From positions 33,960-58,995 of the forward strand of contig KN883678.1 of the NCBI GenBank assembly GCA_000934455.1: 25,036 nt of DNA. The letters are read 5' to 3'. The notes beneath the pieces were generated by a model, which had not been told where the DNA came from, made no database searches, and saw only the letters and a program-made list of their open reading frames with translations. The position numbers and the translations under genes are program-made. Within the stretch, counting starts at the first letter, position 1. Each line of letters begins with the position of its first letter. This stretch comes from Apostichopus parvimensis. Lineage: Eukaryota; Echinodermata; Holothuroidea; Aspidochirotida; Stichopodidae. Below are positions 1 through 9,623 of this stretch, in pieces.

Positions 1-212
1 AACTGCATGGTAGCATGCCTACTATCATTGCTACATAGTGCCATAACTGTCTTACATGGTACATGGCTACCTGCATGGTAGCATGTCTACCATCATTGCT
101 GCATGGTACCATAATTGTCTACATGTCTTACATGGTATATGGCTACCTCCACAACTGCATGGTAGCATGCCTACTACCATTGCTACATGGTACCATAACT
201 ATTGTGGTACAA
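1..212. repeat. Minisatellite, about three 68-84 bp copies
   Basis: Copies start with tgcatggtagcatg at 4, 72 and 156, each followed by a cattgctacatggtaccata-like segment. The array continues off the left edge. It lies in the RALGAPB intron before exon A; the open frames through it look like repeat by-products. Confidence 0.9.
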
Positions 213-393
213 TGCCTTACTACACGTTGCTTTGCTATGACCATGATGTTTAACACTTTTGACTACATAAGCTTAACATTTCTACCATTTTACAATATAA
301 AGGAATTCATACAAATCAAAGCTGCTATGCAAATGTTAATCACTCAGGTATTCCCTCTTTCCATCCCTTGGTTTTGTATTGTTTGTGTTTCAG

Positions 394-485
394 TGTTGTC
401 CCCAACAGTTGTCATGGTGATAAGAGGTCCAGGTGGAAGAACTGTGTGGTCATTACGGCATAAACATTGTTCAAGAATGGATCAG
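394..485 (+). CDS. RALGAPB: RALGAPB exon A
   Basis: Pyrimidine-rich acceptor ending tttcag at 393 and donor gtatgt at 486. The first two bases complete a codon begun in the previous exon; it ends at a codon boundary. Encodes [19 protein letters not shown] and following residues. This is the least conserved of the exons called, supported mainly by frame continuity with exon B and by good splice sites. Confidence 0.75.
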
Positions 486-3400
486 GTATGTACATGTAGA
501 TATATATATATGCTTATGAAGCTAATTCACATCAAATAAAATGAACCGCCGTTGTTACTTAGCTTTATAAATCCGTCAATGGATGAAGTACAGGTTTCAC
601 TTGCGACTCAGGTTCAATGTATCCGTTACACTGTGCATTAGTAAAACCTTTCTGTTTAATGTAGTGCATGTAATACATGCTAAGATATTCCAGGTATCAC
701 CTAGTGGAAAACCAAGAAGACCATTTTCATTCAAGTATTAATTTGTGAGTAGCTTAAGTTGTTCAACCAAAGTGAAGCTTTCGGCCATTTTCTGTTTCTT
801 TGCTCTGTTGTACTTATGAATATAGTTTTACCATCTGTTGCCGTCAATACTTTGTTTCTGTGGTATTAAATGATCAACAGCAGACCACAAGGAATTATGA
901 TACTACTGTGATAGACTAGTCATTTCTCTCATAAGATGGAACAAAACCTTTCTAAATCAAAATAAAAGAACATGAAGGTTGATGTAATCATAGTTATTTA
1001 TTGTTTCTAAGGTAGACAGTTTTCTGTGAGATTCTGATTATTTTCACAGGAGGATGGTGGCTGTAGCCTACATTATCCTAACCATCCAGAACCCAAAGAG
1101 GATGTTGGGACTCATCATGACTTCAGAGTTAGAAACTTTCCACCTTCAGTTGAGATGGCACCTCTGACAAAGGGGTAAGTCCAGGAGAGGAGGCAGCAAA
1201 ATGAAATGCATGAAAAGAACCTTGTATTGAGAAACTCTCGCCACAAAGATACTTAACAACATAAGATGCCAATAGGGGTATATCCTGAAAGATTCACTAA
1301 ATAATCTGGTTTATCTTGTATATTTTTTCTTAAGTGTTGGTGTATTATTTATTAGCTGCTATTAAGTGGTATTTGTTTCGCTCCGGGTTTATTCAAAGAT
1401 GGGTACTCAACTTTCAAAATTGATGCTCTTGGCTAAAACAAATTTCTTCTTCAATCCCAGGGACAAGAGCATTCCTCTCTTGCAAGACATCGAAACACCT
1501 ACATTGAACGCGGACCATGAAATAATCGCGGGTCTCATCGACAAGCAGATAGAGTACGAGGAGTTTACCAGAGAGAAGGCGTCAGAAGAGATTGAGAATG
1601 CCGGATATCCAAACAGACACATGGAGGCAAAACCACCTCGACCCAAGGAAGACTTCAGCCCTGCTCGGCTACTGCTGTCACACCTCGGATACCTCAGTCT
1701 AGATAACTTAATGGTTAGTGTCATGAAAGTTGAAACCAGCTCTGCGGTCCGTTGTCATGACTGAAAAGCAGCTGTTTGCATTTGGTCAGCAATATCGCCT
1801 GCCGAGGTTTGCTAAGAAATAGGATTGCAATCAATCAAACTAAGACACTAGTGTGAAGGTTTTTCACAAAGTGAACATTAATGAGCAAGAAATTATGATT
1901 CCAACCGGTTCTCGACATTGGGGATCTAATGTTTAACAAAGTGAACATTAATGAGCAAGAAATTTATGATTCCAACGGTTCTCAACATTGGGGATCTAAT
2001 GTTTCACAAAGTGAACATTAATGAGCCTGTTATTGATGTTTTTAACTGGTTCTCAACATCGGTGATCTCCAGCTACGCCCTAAATCAACATAAGGCTCTG
2101 TTTTATCGGTCCTTTTCTAGTTCCAAAAACTTGACAAGCTAGAGTCTCTGAAATCACTGAGAATTCCTTTGAGGAATCTATGACGGACACTTCTGGGCAA
2201 ACTACCTGCACAGTCCTTAATGCACGCACAGTGTGACATAGTTGAGCTAACATTCAGTTTTTACCACTCATAACTAGCGCATATTAGCTAAGAAAAGTAG
2301 CCCACCATTTATTTGCATGTTTACAAATGTCTACATGCACATTTTCACGACTAGTACATAGATATGTTACAGCAGTCTTGAGAGATCTGTAAACAGTATA
2401 GATCACACGCATTAGTACTACCTAGAGTCGTATCTACGGTTCAGTTAGAACCGAAATGACAGCATCCTCTGCTCAAACATTGAAGATCCATATTTTATGG
2501 CCCATATTCCATGGCCCTATTCATGGCCCATATCCTTTATCATCTTAGCATTGATTACTTGTAAAGAATTAAAAACTATCCAGTTTCACTTCATTAGTTG
2601 AAAACAACTTTGACTAGTCTACCTTTTTTAGCTACATTGTTAGGGAATTTTATTTTGATCGATAAATGTATCAAAATCAGCTCAAAACCTTGCTTTAACA
2701 GATTCATGTACATTGCAGCACATTACACAACATGTAGTATTAGTACATAGCTATGATAATGTTGTGTGGAACATGCAGATGATAATACATGTCGCTGATT
2801 ATGTAAACCAAAGAAATTATAAATATTTGGCACATTTAAACCAAAATTGAAATAACTGATTTATTGCTTAAGAAATAACTAACAAATTTTGGCTAAATGG
2901 TCTCTAAATTGAATTTAAAACTGTGAAAGTTTAGTTTTCGAAAAGGATGTTAAGAGTTCAGTGATCTAAAGACAAAAGAACATGTTGAAAGTTATTCTTG
3001 ATGCAGTAATATCAGACTATTTGTACCCGTAGCTTTTTTTGTTAGAGTAATGTTTTTGACTCTTTTAGGACTGCCAGAATAGAAAATCAATTTCAGAATT
3101 ACAATTTTAGGTATGTTTATCTGATTCAGAGAAAACAGTCCAGAAAAACAGTTTTGATCATGAGCAGTGTGACTAAGTGACTTTATAGATATTGTAGTAT
3201 AATTTAACTGTAAACATTTCTCAGCCCTCGAGGGGTATTGCCCCTCAGCCTCATCCACCTAGCTGCACTTTTGGTCTTGCATCACTGGGTGTACCTAATA
3301 ATGTTTCTTCTTTCATCATCAGGAAGACCCCAGTAGCCCCCTTCCTCCAGCCTTGGTTTCCCTTGATTGTACATCTATGGTGTTCCCGTCCGACCTGAAG

Positions 3401-6400
3401 ATTCTAGACTCTATTTCCAGTCGTACTTTCGATACTGTGTTTATATTTTATATGAAGTCGGGTCAGCGTTCAGCCAGCGACATTCTTGCTAATGTGGTAA
3501 GTATGTTTATAATTGATGTGAGCTTCAGTGAAATGAATTGAGTGCATAGTTGTATAAATGCTATAATTAAGATATTGCTTGATAAGTAAATTTGTATCTT
3601 CCAAAATCAAGAGATTCAGTATATTCAATATAATTAAATATGTGTTGCTGTTTGTAGATAGAGAGTAACACTACCTTATTTTTGAATTTGAATATTCATG
3701 AACTTTAGTTTCTTTTTCTGATTGAAAAAAAATACACGGAATAGCAATTGTTTAACATATTTGTATGGTAACAACACAGAACACCCTCAAATGTACCTAG
3801 CTGTACTTCCTGTGACTCAATGTGATTCAAGTTATGATTTTTATTTGTATGGTACACACATGACATGTTATACAAATATATAAATCTATCTATCCATCCA
3901 TCCATCCATCCATCCATCCATCCATCCATCCATCCATCCATCCATCCATCCATCCATCCATCCATCCATCCATCCATCCATCCATCCATCTATATAATGT
4001 TCTCTCTCTTTCTGCTTTACAGAATAGTAAACATCTTGTGAATAGTCAGTTTTTAGAGTTCTTACACTCATTGGGCTGGCCGGTGGTCATCGGTGAGCAC
4101 CCTGGATGGACTGGTAACATGATGACAAGCTGGAAAGTGGACCTTGATAGTCATGGTGAGTAGAGAAGTAGCAGAACTCTAAAAAAAGTTAAATGGTCAT
4201 GGACTGAATATGTTGGTAAAGCAAACATAAGCAAGCTATTCTACGGTGTTTGTTTTTAGTTTTTTTTCTTAATAATGTAAAATAGCAATTTCATGAGGTT
4301 ATTGTGATTACCCAAGCGACAGATTTTTTTGTGTAAGCATTATTGAAAATTTATTTTGTAACTACGGAAGAGGTGGATTCAATTATCTGATGTTTGACTT
4401 ACTATAAGTCATTGGTTTACTCACCTCATGTATATCCAAGAAGACAATCCTACAATGTTTGTGAATTTATTGCTAATATTAGATGATGTGATTGTCCATA
4501 TCTGACCTCTGTGTCACACAAACATTGTCGATAACAAGGTATTAAAGTGTGACATCACATTGAGGATAACATTTGATTCAAAAAATTCAATTGATACATC
4601 TGATTATTTTAGTTCATTTATTTTAGATCGTGTCGATGTTATTTTCCATTTTATTATTTCCTCTTCGTTTTTTTTGTTTGTTTGTTCTTACATCTGGATT
4701 TTAGATTCATCTGAAAAGAAAGAGCTTTCTCACGGTGGCAGTCTGTACAATGGGAGGAAGCAAGTATTGTACTTTGCTGATGCTCTGTCAGAGGTTGCCT
4801 TTGTTGTCCCTAATTTACCAGAAGCAAAGACATCCAGTAGTGAAACTTGTGAGTATGCACCCCCCCCCCCTCCCCCTGCTGAACTTTCACATGGTTGATT
4901 TTGGGCTGCATATAACTGCACATGGCTGATAACATTGTGTTTCTGCAATGGCAAATCCATGGGATTTATAAAAGTTGAGAAAACTGATAAAATAGTTAGG
5001 AAGTTTATAATTGGGGGTGGGGATGGGTGGGGGTTAGAATTCTTGTAGAAGTCCAACCATGAGTGACCATTTATTGGACTATCTAGCATATTTGGTGTCA
5101 TTACCATTGATCTTTATAATCTGATGATGGACCAAAGGACACATCTGGATGTCCACATTTGTGAGATATTTCTTCGCTTTATCCGCAGCCAAGAGAGATT
5201 CCTTCATATCTGAGGACAGCATCGATTCATCCACATCTTCTATCGGCCTGCCTCTTCCTCCTCTTGCCTCCAATAATAACAACAAAGATGACAGTCCTCG
5301 TAAGTCCGCCGGATCGGACACCAGGAAGACGTCGACCAAGGGGGGGCCGTTCACCTTTCCAGATATGAAAGTGATCGTCGTTTGGGTGGAAAACTTTGAT
5401 GACTGCAAACATTTCCCTCTTGGTAAGTATATTTTAGTCTGCTGTGTGTTTATTATCATCACTACGAAAAGAAGAAACTTTCAATGGAAAGAAACTTTTT
5501 CGGTGGTCTGTAACCAAATTCAGTGATATTATCACATTAACAGGATACAATTTGGATGACATTTAGTTTCTCCTTGGTTTAATCCAATAATAACGCTACA
5601 GTTTTTGGTAAAGGTTGAAAGTAACTTGAGTTCAACTCAAGTTCTGAAAGTTTTGCTGACATGTTATTTAACTTAATAGGTGAGGGAATTTAGTTTCTAA
5701 CACAAACTAAGTTTCTGACAAGTTTTCAATAAATGACTTTTCTATGGAGAATATACTCTTGTTATGACTTCCTTCCCAGGTCAATTCAATTTCTGAAATT
5801 ATTGTTGACATGTAAGCTCAAAAATAAGAGAATTCAAATAAACTTAATAGGTAAGGAATCTCATTTCTATTACAAACTAAGTTTCTAACATGTTTTCAAT
5901 AAGTGTCCTTTCTATGTAGAATTTACTCTTGTTATGATTTCCTTTCAAGGTGATATTCTACCAGAGACCAACACTGGTACGGAGGAGTTCCTTGCCGCCA
6001 GTCTGTCTTCTATGCCAAAACCAAGTGAAGCAGGAATCATGGTCATCTTCATCCATGCTCTGCGTAGCGGGCTGTATAGAGTTGCAATGCAAAGCAGGTA
6101 AATAGAATGAGGATTGTGTATGGTTGGACTGCATAGCAAACATGCTCTGCGTAGCGGGCTGTATAGAGTGGCAATGCAAAGCAGGTAAACAGAGTGAGAA
6201 TTGCGTGTGTATAGTTGGACTGCATAGCAGACATGCTCTGCGTAGCGGGCTGTATAGAGAGTGACAATGCAAAGCAGGTAAATAGAATGAGGATTGTGTA
6301 TGGTTGGACTGCATAGCAGACATGCTCTGCGTAGCGGGCTGTATAGAGTAATGCAAAGCAGGTAAATAGAATGAGAATTGCATGAGTATAGTTTGACTGC

Positions 6401-7607
6401 ATAGCAGACATGCTCTGCGTAGCGGGCTGTATAGAGTTGCAATGCAAAGCAGGTAAACAGTGAGAAATTGTGAATGGTTGGACTGCATAGCAGACAGCAG
6501 GACAGCTAACTGTTTGTAGTTGCGATGCTATTAACAGGGTATTGCATATAGGTGTACTACATAGCAGACAAAGCCAAAACAAACTGTGTGTGTAGTTACA
6601 AGGAATATCATGTACAATGTATGGCTAATGGATACAGTGGATTGAACAAGTACAAGGCACTGTTAACATCTAGTTGTATGGAGCTGTTGTACAAAGCATG
6701 TAAATAGATACAGGACTGTATAGACATACAATGTACAGTAGGTATATAGAGACAAGATTGTATATACAACGTACAGCAGGTATATAGACAGAGCTGTACA
6801 ACATGGCAAATAATCCTGACTGGTCTACCAATGGACAACCACAACTTAATTGACAACACTATGAGGATGTGTTTTCACAGAATATTTACCATGTCTCCTC
6901 TCTTCTGCAGCTCCACTCTAGCTGTGCCTCTCATAGATGGTATGGTGGTGAGCCGCAGGACCCTTGGTGCTGTCGTGAGGCAGACTGCAGTAAATGTGTG
7001 CAATAGAAAGAGACTGGAGAGTGACAAGTAAGTCCGACTATGAACACAAATTACCCTCAGGACATTACTTGTCCTTCTATTAAATACACTATACTAACCC
7101 TTTCCAAATTAAGTAATTGTGCTATTCAGGTATGTAGCATAGTTACCTCAATATTAATTGTCTAGTTAAACCAATCATATGTCTTCCCTTTTTGTAGTCA
7201 TTGTTGAAGTTTAACTAGATTACTCTAACCCCATTGAGACTTGTTGAGATGTGAGAAGTGTTTTGAGATGATTGTTGTGGTGTCCTTCCATACAATCTTG
7301 TTCTATATTTGAATCAAGTTTTGCAGCGAAAGACAACATTCCCTTCCTTTCTGCATTTGTGGGAGCCAGAGGTTGTTGCGTTTGTATATAGTTTAACAAA
7401 TAATATGTGATGGAGGTTCATCACGTTTTATCATCCTACTTTATTTGTTTGTTCAATACATAGTATTTATTGACTCTTCTCACCTTTTACAGTTACTCTC
7501 CGCCTCATGTGCGAAGAAGACAAAAGATACAGGACATGGTACACAAGTACCACAAGAGGATGAATGTTCCTCAATTCCTGGCATCTCTCTTTGACCAGGA
7601 TACCTGA
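394..7607 (+). CDS. RALGAPB: Ral GTPase-activating protein subunit beta, C-terminal third (10 exons, 5' part outside window)
   Basis: Beta subunit of the RalGAP heterodimer, which with a catalytic alpha subunit stimulates GTP hydrolysis on RalA/RalB in the cytosol. Coding exons: 394-485, 1050-1174, 1461-1713, 3323-3496, 4023-4155, 4705-4848, 5189-5422, 5950-6097, 6911-7027 and 7493-7607. All introns are GT-AG and phases agree throughout, giving 510 residues plus TGA. Co-linear family landmarks are [78 protein letters not shown] and [12 protein letters not shown], matching the vertebrate protein (about 1,490 residues) at its C-terminus, the Rap/Ran-GAP-like domain. The strand that in catalytic paralogues should carry the Asn thumb reads VVWVEN, as expected for the non-catalytic beta subunit. 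The 5' two thirds lie upstream of the window. Identity is from remembered protein sequence, not a search. Confidence 0.94.
486..1049 (+). other. RALGAPB intron A-B
   Basis: A 564-bp GT-AG intron, AT-rich. A short (at)n run sits at about 500-511. I see no gene, RNA or clear repeat in the rest. Confidence 0.8.
1050..1174 (+). CDS. RALGAPB: RALGAPB exon B
   Basis: Acceptor ttttcacag ends at 1049; donor gtaagt at 1175. Encodes about 41 residues including [20 protein letters not shown], a low-complexity acidic/His linker. Ends with two bases of a Gly codon completed by the first base of exon C. Confidence 0.8.
1461..1713 (+). CDS. RALGAPB: RALGAPB exon C
   Basis: Acceptor tcaatcccag ends at 1460; donor gttagt at 1714. 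The encoded segment contains [13 protein letters not shown] and ends [17 protein letters not shown], the helical segment just before the GAP domain (SHLG.LS is a family landmark). A methionine ORF upstream in the same frame is intronic read-through, not a start. Confidence 0.9.
1714..3322 (+). other. RALGAPB intron C-D
   Basis: A 1,609-bp GT-AG intron, the largest in the RALGAPB part of the window. It holds a three-copy 70-bp tandem repeat near its 5' end, described separately. The remainder is AT-rich with no supported gene; the short ORFs on both strands have no recognisable content. Confidence 0.8.
1865..2065. repeat. Tandem repeat, three copies of about 70 bp
   Basis: The phrase caaagtgaacattaatgag recurs at about 1867, 1937 and 2007, followed in each copy by a diverged segment resembling tggttctcaacattggggat. 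The first two copies are nearly identical; the third drifts. Intronic. Confidence 0.9.
3323..3496 (+). CDS. RALGAPB: RALGAPB exon D, start of GAP-like domain
   Basis: Acceptor catcatcag ends at 3322; donor gtaagt at 3497. Encodes 58 codons with [19 protein letters not shown], then [13 protein letters not shown]: the first beta strand of the Rap/Ran-GAP-like fold and the helix after it. Phase 0 at both ends. Confidence 0.94.
3885..3993. repeat. ATCC tetranucleotide microsatellite
   Basis: About 25 units of (atcc)n with short ctat flanks, in intron D-E. It ends about 29 nt before the exon E acceptor, so it occupies the region where a branch point and upstream splicing signals would normally lie. 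The MDGW-repeat open frames on the minus strand are by-products of the repeat. Confidence 0.98.
4023..4155 (+). CDS. RALGAPB: RALGAPB exon E
   Basis: Acceptor tgctttacag ends at 4022; donor gtgagt at 4156. Encodes [20 protein letters not shown] and TGNMMTSW, the highly conserved glycine/tryptophan stretch of the domain. Ends after the first base of an Asp codon. A long ATCC microsatellite stops only about 30 nt before this exon. Confidence 0.95.
4156..4704 (+). other. RALGAPB intron E-F
   Basis: A 549-bp GT-AG intron, very AT-rich, with T runs near 4261-4269 and before the acceptor. No repeat or gene seen. Confidence 0.8.
4705..4848 (+). CDS. RALGAPB: RALGAPB exon F
   Basis: Acceptor tggattttag ends at 4704; donor gtgagt at 4849. 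Encodes [20 protein letters not shown] then VVPNLPEA, the conserved strand ahead of the variable loop. Phase 1 at both ends. Confidence 0.95.
4860..4876 (+). repeat. Poly-C tract just after the exon F donor
   Basis: Eleven C, one T, five C, starting 11 nt inside the intron after exon F. On the RNA it could bind poly-C proteins or pair with the G-rich tract at 5013-5033 in the same intron. Confidence 0.95.
5013..5033 (+). repeat. G-rich tract with four G runs (G-quadruplex motif)
   Basis: G runs of 5, 4, 3 and 5 separated by one or two bases, on the transcribed-sense strand of the short intron F-G. This meets the usual quadruplex pattern of four runs of at least three G with short loops. Confidence 0.85.
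5189..5422 (+). CDS. RALGAPB: RALGAPB exon G
   Basis: Acceptor ttatccgcag ends at 5188; donor gtaagt at 5423. The first two thirds encode a Ser/Pro/Asn/Lys-rich loop ([16 protein letters not shown]), which is variable in the family; the end encodes [19 protein letters not shown], the conserved strand. The exon is noticeably richer in CpG and GC than its introns. Confidence 0.93.
5631..5950 (+). repeat. Two-copy tandem duplication carrying the exon H 3' splice site
   Basis: Copy 1 (about 5631-5780) and copy 2 (about 5781-5950) share caactcaagttctgaaa-like starts, acaaactaagtttct, then tttcaataa, and actcttgttatga(t/c)ttcctt endings. Copy 1 ends ttcccagg and copy 2 ends tttcaagg; the second is the real exon H acceptor. 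Copy 1 therefore holds a decoy acceptor after 5779. Confidence 0.88.
5950..6097 (+). CDS. RALGAPB: RALGAPB exon H
   Basis: Acceptor cctttcaag ends at 5949; donor gtaaat at 6098. Encodes [18 protein letters not shown] and [20 protein letters not shown]. Both edges lie in repeats: the acceptor has a second copy about 170 bp upstream, and the last 43 bp plus donor recur four more times downstream. The outer copies lead to stops, so these inner sites are required for the full protein. Confidence 0.93.
6055..6495 (+). repeat. Minisatellite seeded by exon H end and its donor, five copies of 86-91 bp
   Basis: Units begin catgctctgcgtagcggg at 6055 (inside exon H), 6141, 6232, 6321 and 6409. Each holds the last 43 bp or so of exon H followed by an aggtaaa donor (GT at 6098, 6185, 6278, 6362 and 6453). 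More degraded copies appear to follow. Minus-strand ORFs of 165-177 aa across it are repeat by-products. Confidence 0.95.
6495..6815 (+). repeat. Degenerate continuation of the exon H minisatellite
   Basis: Phrases such as gtacagtaggtatatagaga (about 6734-6753) and gtacagcaggtatatagaca (about 6772-6791) resemble the unit's aatgcaaagcaggtaaatag. They look like older, decayed copies with about 45-bp spacing, which is an inference by eye. Confidence 0.5.
6911..7027 (+). CDS. RALGAPB: RALGAPB exon I
   Basis: Acceptor tcttctgcag ends at 6910; donor gtaagt at 7028. Encodes [20 protein letters not shown], then [18 protein letters not shown], a near-diagnostic RALGAPB segment. Phase 2 at both ends; the split codon with exon J reads Asn. 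Confidence 0.96.
7028..7492 (+). other. RALGAPB intron I-J
   Basis: A 465-bp GT-AG intron. AT-rich, with no repeat, RNA gene or extra exon recognised. Confidence 0.8.
7493..7607 (+). CDS. RALGAPB: RALGAPB exon J, terminal exon with stop
   Basis: Acceptor caccttttacag ends at 7492. Encodes [20 protein letters not shown], then [17 protein letters not shown], and ends in TGA at 7605-7607. Length and ending fit the vertebrate C-terminus, which has a few more residues. Confidence 0.96.
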
Positions 7608-7689
7608 AGACACGAAGAACTCAGATGGTGAAACACCTGCTTCTTGCTTCTCCACTGTATCTGTTAAACTATCAGAGATGTAGAAAATT

Positions 7690-8555
7690 CTGTCCAGAGT
7701 ACAACATACTGGGAATGTAGATCTAGTCAGGTGTACAGATTTCCATCCAGGGTATCATAAACTGGAGATAGATCTAGTCAGGTATATAGACTTCCATCCA
7801 GGGTATAATAAACTGGAGATAGATCTAGTCAAGGGTGTACAGACTTCCATCCAGGGTATGATAAACTGAAGATGGATCTAGTCAGGTGTACAGACAGCCA
7901 TCCAGGGTATGTTAAACTGGAGATAGATCTAATCGGGTGTGCAGACTGCCATCCAGGGTATGATAAACTGGAATTAGATCTAGTCAGGTATACAGACATC
8001 TATCCAGGGTATGATCAACTGGAGATATATCTGGTCAGGTATACAGACTTCCATCCAGGGTATGATAAACTGGAGATAGATCTAGTCAGGTGTGCAGATT
8101 TCCATCCAGGGTATGATAAACTGGAGATAGATCTAGTCAGGTGTGCAGACTGCCATCCAGGGTATGATAAACTGGAATTAGATCTAGTCAGGTATACAGA
8201 CATCTATCCAGGGTATGATCAACTGGAGATAGATCTAGTCAGGTATACAGACTTCCATCCAGGGTATGTTAAACTGGAGATAGATCTAGTCAGGTGTGCA
8301 GATTTCCATCCAGGGTATGATAAACTGGAGATAGATCTAGTCAGGTGTACAGACTGCCATCCAGGGTATGATAAACTGGAGATAGATCTAGCCAGGTGTA
8401 CAGAAATTCCATCCAGGGTATGATAAACTAGAGATAGATCTAGTCAGGTGTATAGACTTCTATCCAGGGTATGATAAACTGGAGATAGATGTAGTCAGGT
8501 TAACAGACTTCCATCCACGGTATCATAAACTGGAGATAAATCTAATCTTAACAGA
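7690..8555. repeat. 51-bp minisatellite, about 16-17 copies
   Basis: Unit contains ccatccagggtatgataaac, then tggagatagatctagtcagg and a gtacagact-like end. The first copy (about 7690-7730) and the last are degraded. Because 51 is divisible by three, a frame stays open for 183 codons from 7872, reading a 17-residue repeat like DLVRCTDFHPGYDKLEI. Indels break the frame at the edges, so I do not call a gene. Two variant units recur 204 bp apart, giving a four-unit higher-order period. Confidence 0.97.
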
Positions 8556-8604
8556 CTTATGTCCCTCCGATGCACTGAAAAGGGGATGAACCATTTCAAT
8601 AGGA

Positions 8605-8631
8605 AATAAATTAATTAAAATAGCTAATAAA
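8605..8631 (+). promoter_or_regulatory. Candidate polyadenylation signals for RALGAPB
   Basis: AATAAA at 8605-8610 and at 8626-8631, the first clustered canonical hexamers after the stop codon. Alternative upstream cleavage cannot be excluded. Confidence 0.4.
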
Positions 8632-9602
8632 ACTAGTTATTTATTGAAATTCCAAACAGTTGCAAGATAAGAGTCTGATTTTCAGCTATGATTTATTGAA
8701 TAATATTATTAATATTTATTTTTTCACATTTTAATGGAATTTAGAATTGACCCATGATCTGTGAGCTTGTCAGTTCATTGATATGTAGCAAGGACTGTGT
8801 GGATTCTTTGGCTGTAGTTTCTCAGCGTAAATGCTACAAATCTTTCATTTAAGAAATAACTGCTAAGGTTATGTTATGCCTTTAGTACTGTACCAGTAAT
8901 CATGGCACAGTATCCTCATGATTGTTTAGTAATTGTGTATACATTCTGTCATCTGATAGCAATATAGAAATATTGTGTACTGCCTGGATGACAAAGGAAG
9001 CCTACACACAGAATCTTTTATTACTTAGTGTCTTTAGTAACTTAAAATATTTATTCTAATTTGTACTTATATCCCTTTATATCGTTGGAAGAAATTTAAT
9101 TTCTTGTCCTTGATTAGATCATTTGATAATGGCTACAACTCATCCTTCTTTAAGAAGGCTAATGGCCTGGTGTGATTGTAGATCCTAGCAAATTACTAAA
9201 AAGTGCCTAAAACCATCTTCAAATCTACAAGTCCACTTTGCTACAAAACATGAAAGTTATATTTTAGTCCTTCACAGCATCATATTTATAGAGTTAGAGG
9301 AATTGAGCTGTTTAAGGCAAATGCATCAAAAGATTCACCTTCATAATAATAATTTACTAATAAATTTCCTTGCTCTGATATTAATAATTCATAAATTGAG
9401 AAGGGTATAAAATCTTCTCACCTTACTTTGATTGTCTCAGAAGACTGGATTAAATCCATTAGCAACAACAAGTTGGGGAGCAATTTCTCATTCCTATAGC
9501 TGTGGTCTGATGGAATCAGTATGTTATGATTGGGTGTGTGAGTGTACTAGTAAGTATGTGTAACAAGGGTGTGGATGCAGAATATATGTATTTTACACCG
9601 AT

Positions 9603-9623
9603 CCCCCCCCCCCCCCCCCCCAC
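9603..9623. repeat. Poly-C tract
   Basis: A run of about 18 C between atc and accca. The equivalent place in the second duplicate (about 11776-11798) is a shorter, interrupted C-rich run, so the tract changed after duplication. Confidence 0.9.

Larger units (their letters stand above)
7608..8640 (+). other. RALGAPB: RALGAPB 3' UTR (approximate)
   Basis: Sequence after the stop codon. The end is inferred from AATAAA hexamers at 8605-8610 and 8626-8631; no cleavage site can be proven. Almost all of the UTR is the 51-bp minisatellite at 7690-8555, so a long message would carry it unless cleavage occurs earlier. Confidence 0.5.

Noticed and set aside
1407-1724. 105-codon minus-strand ORF
   Set aside because: Exactly antisense to RALGAPB exon C, which is supported by protein similarity and splice sites.
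3705-4071. Minus-strand ORFs of MDGW repeats
   Set aside because: Direct translation of the ATCC microsatellite; no start context, no unique domain, and the antisense strand of a confirmed exon.
5945-6582. Three overlapping minus-strand ORFs of 165-177 codons with repeated [14 protein letters not shown] phrases
   Set aside because: All three frames are open because the minisatellite unit lacks stops; they overlap confirmed exon H on the other strand and resemble no family.
7872-8423. 183-codon + ORF of 17-residue repeats
   Set aside because: Openness follows from a 51-bp unit divisible by three. Frame is broken at both ends by indels, it has no distinct N- or C-terminal sequence, and the second locus (10418-10663) behaves the same. 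Kept as a repeat with a coding test suggested.
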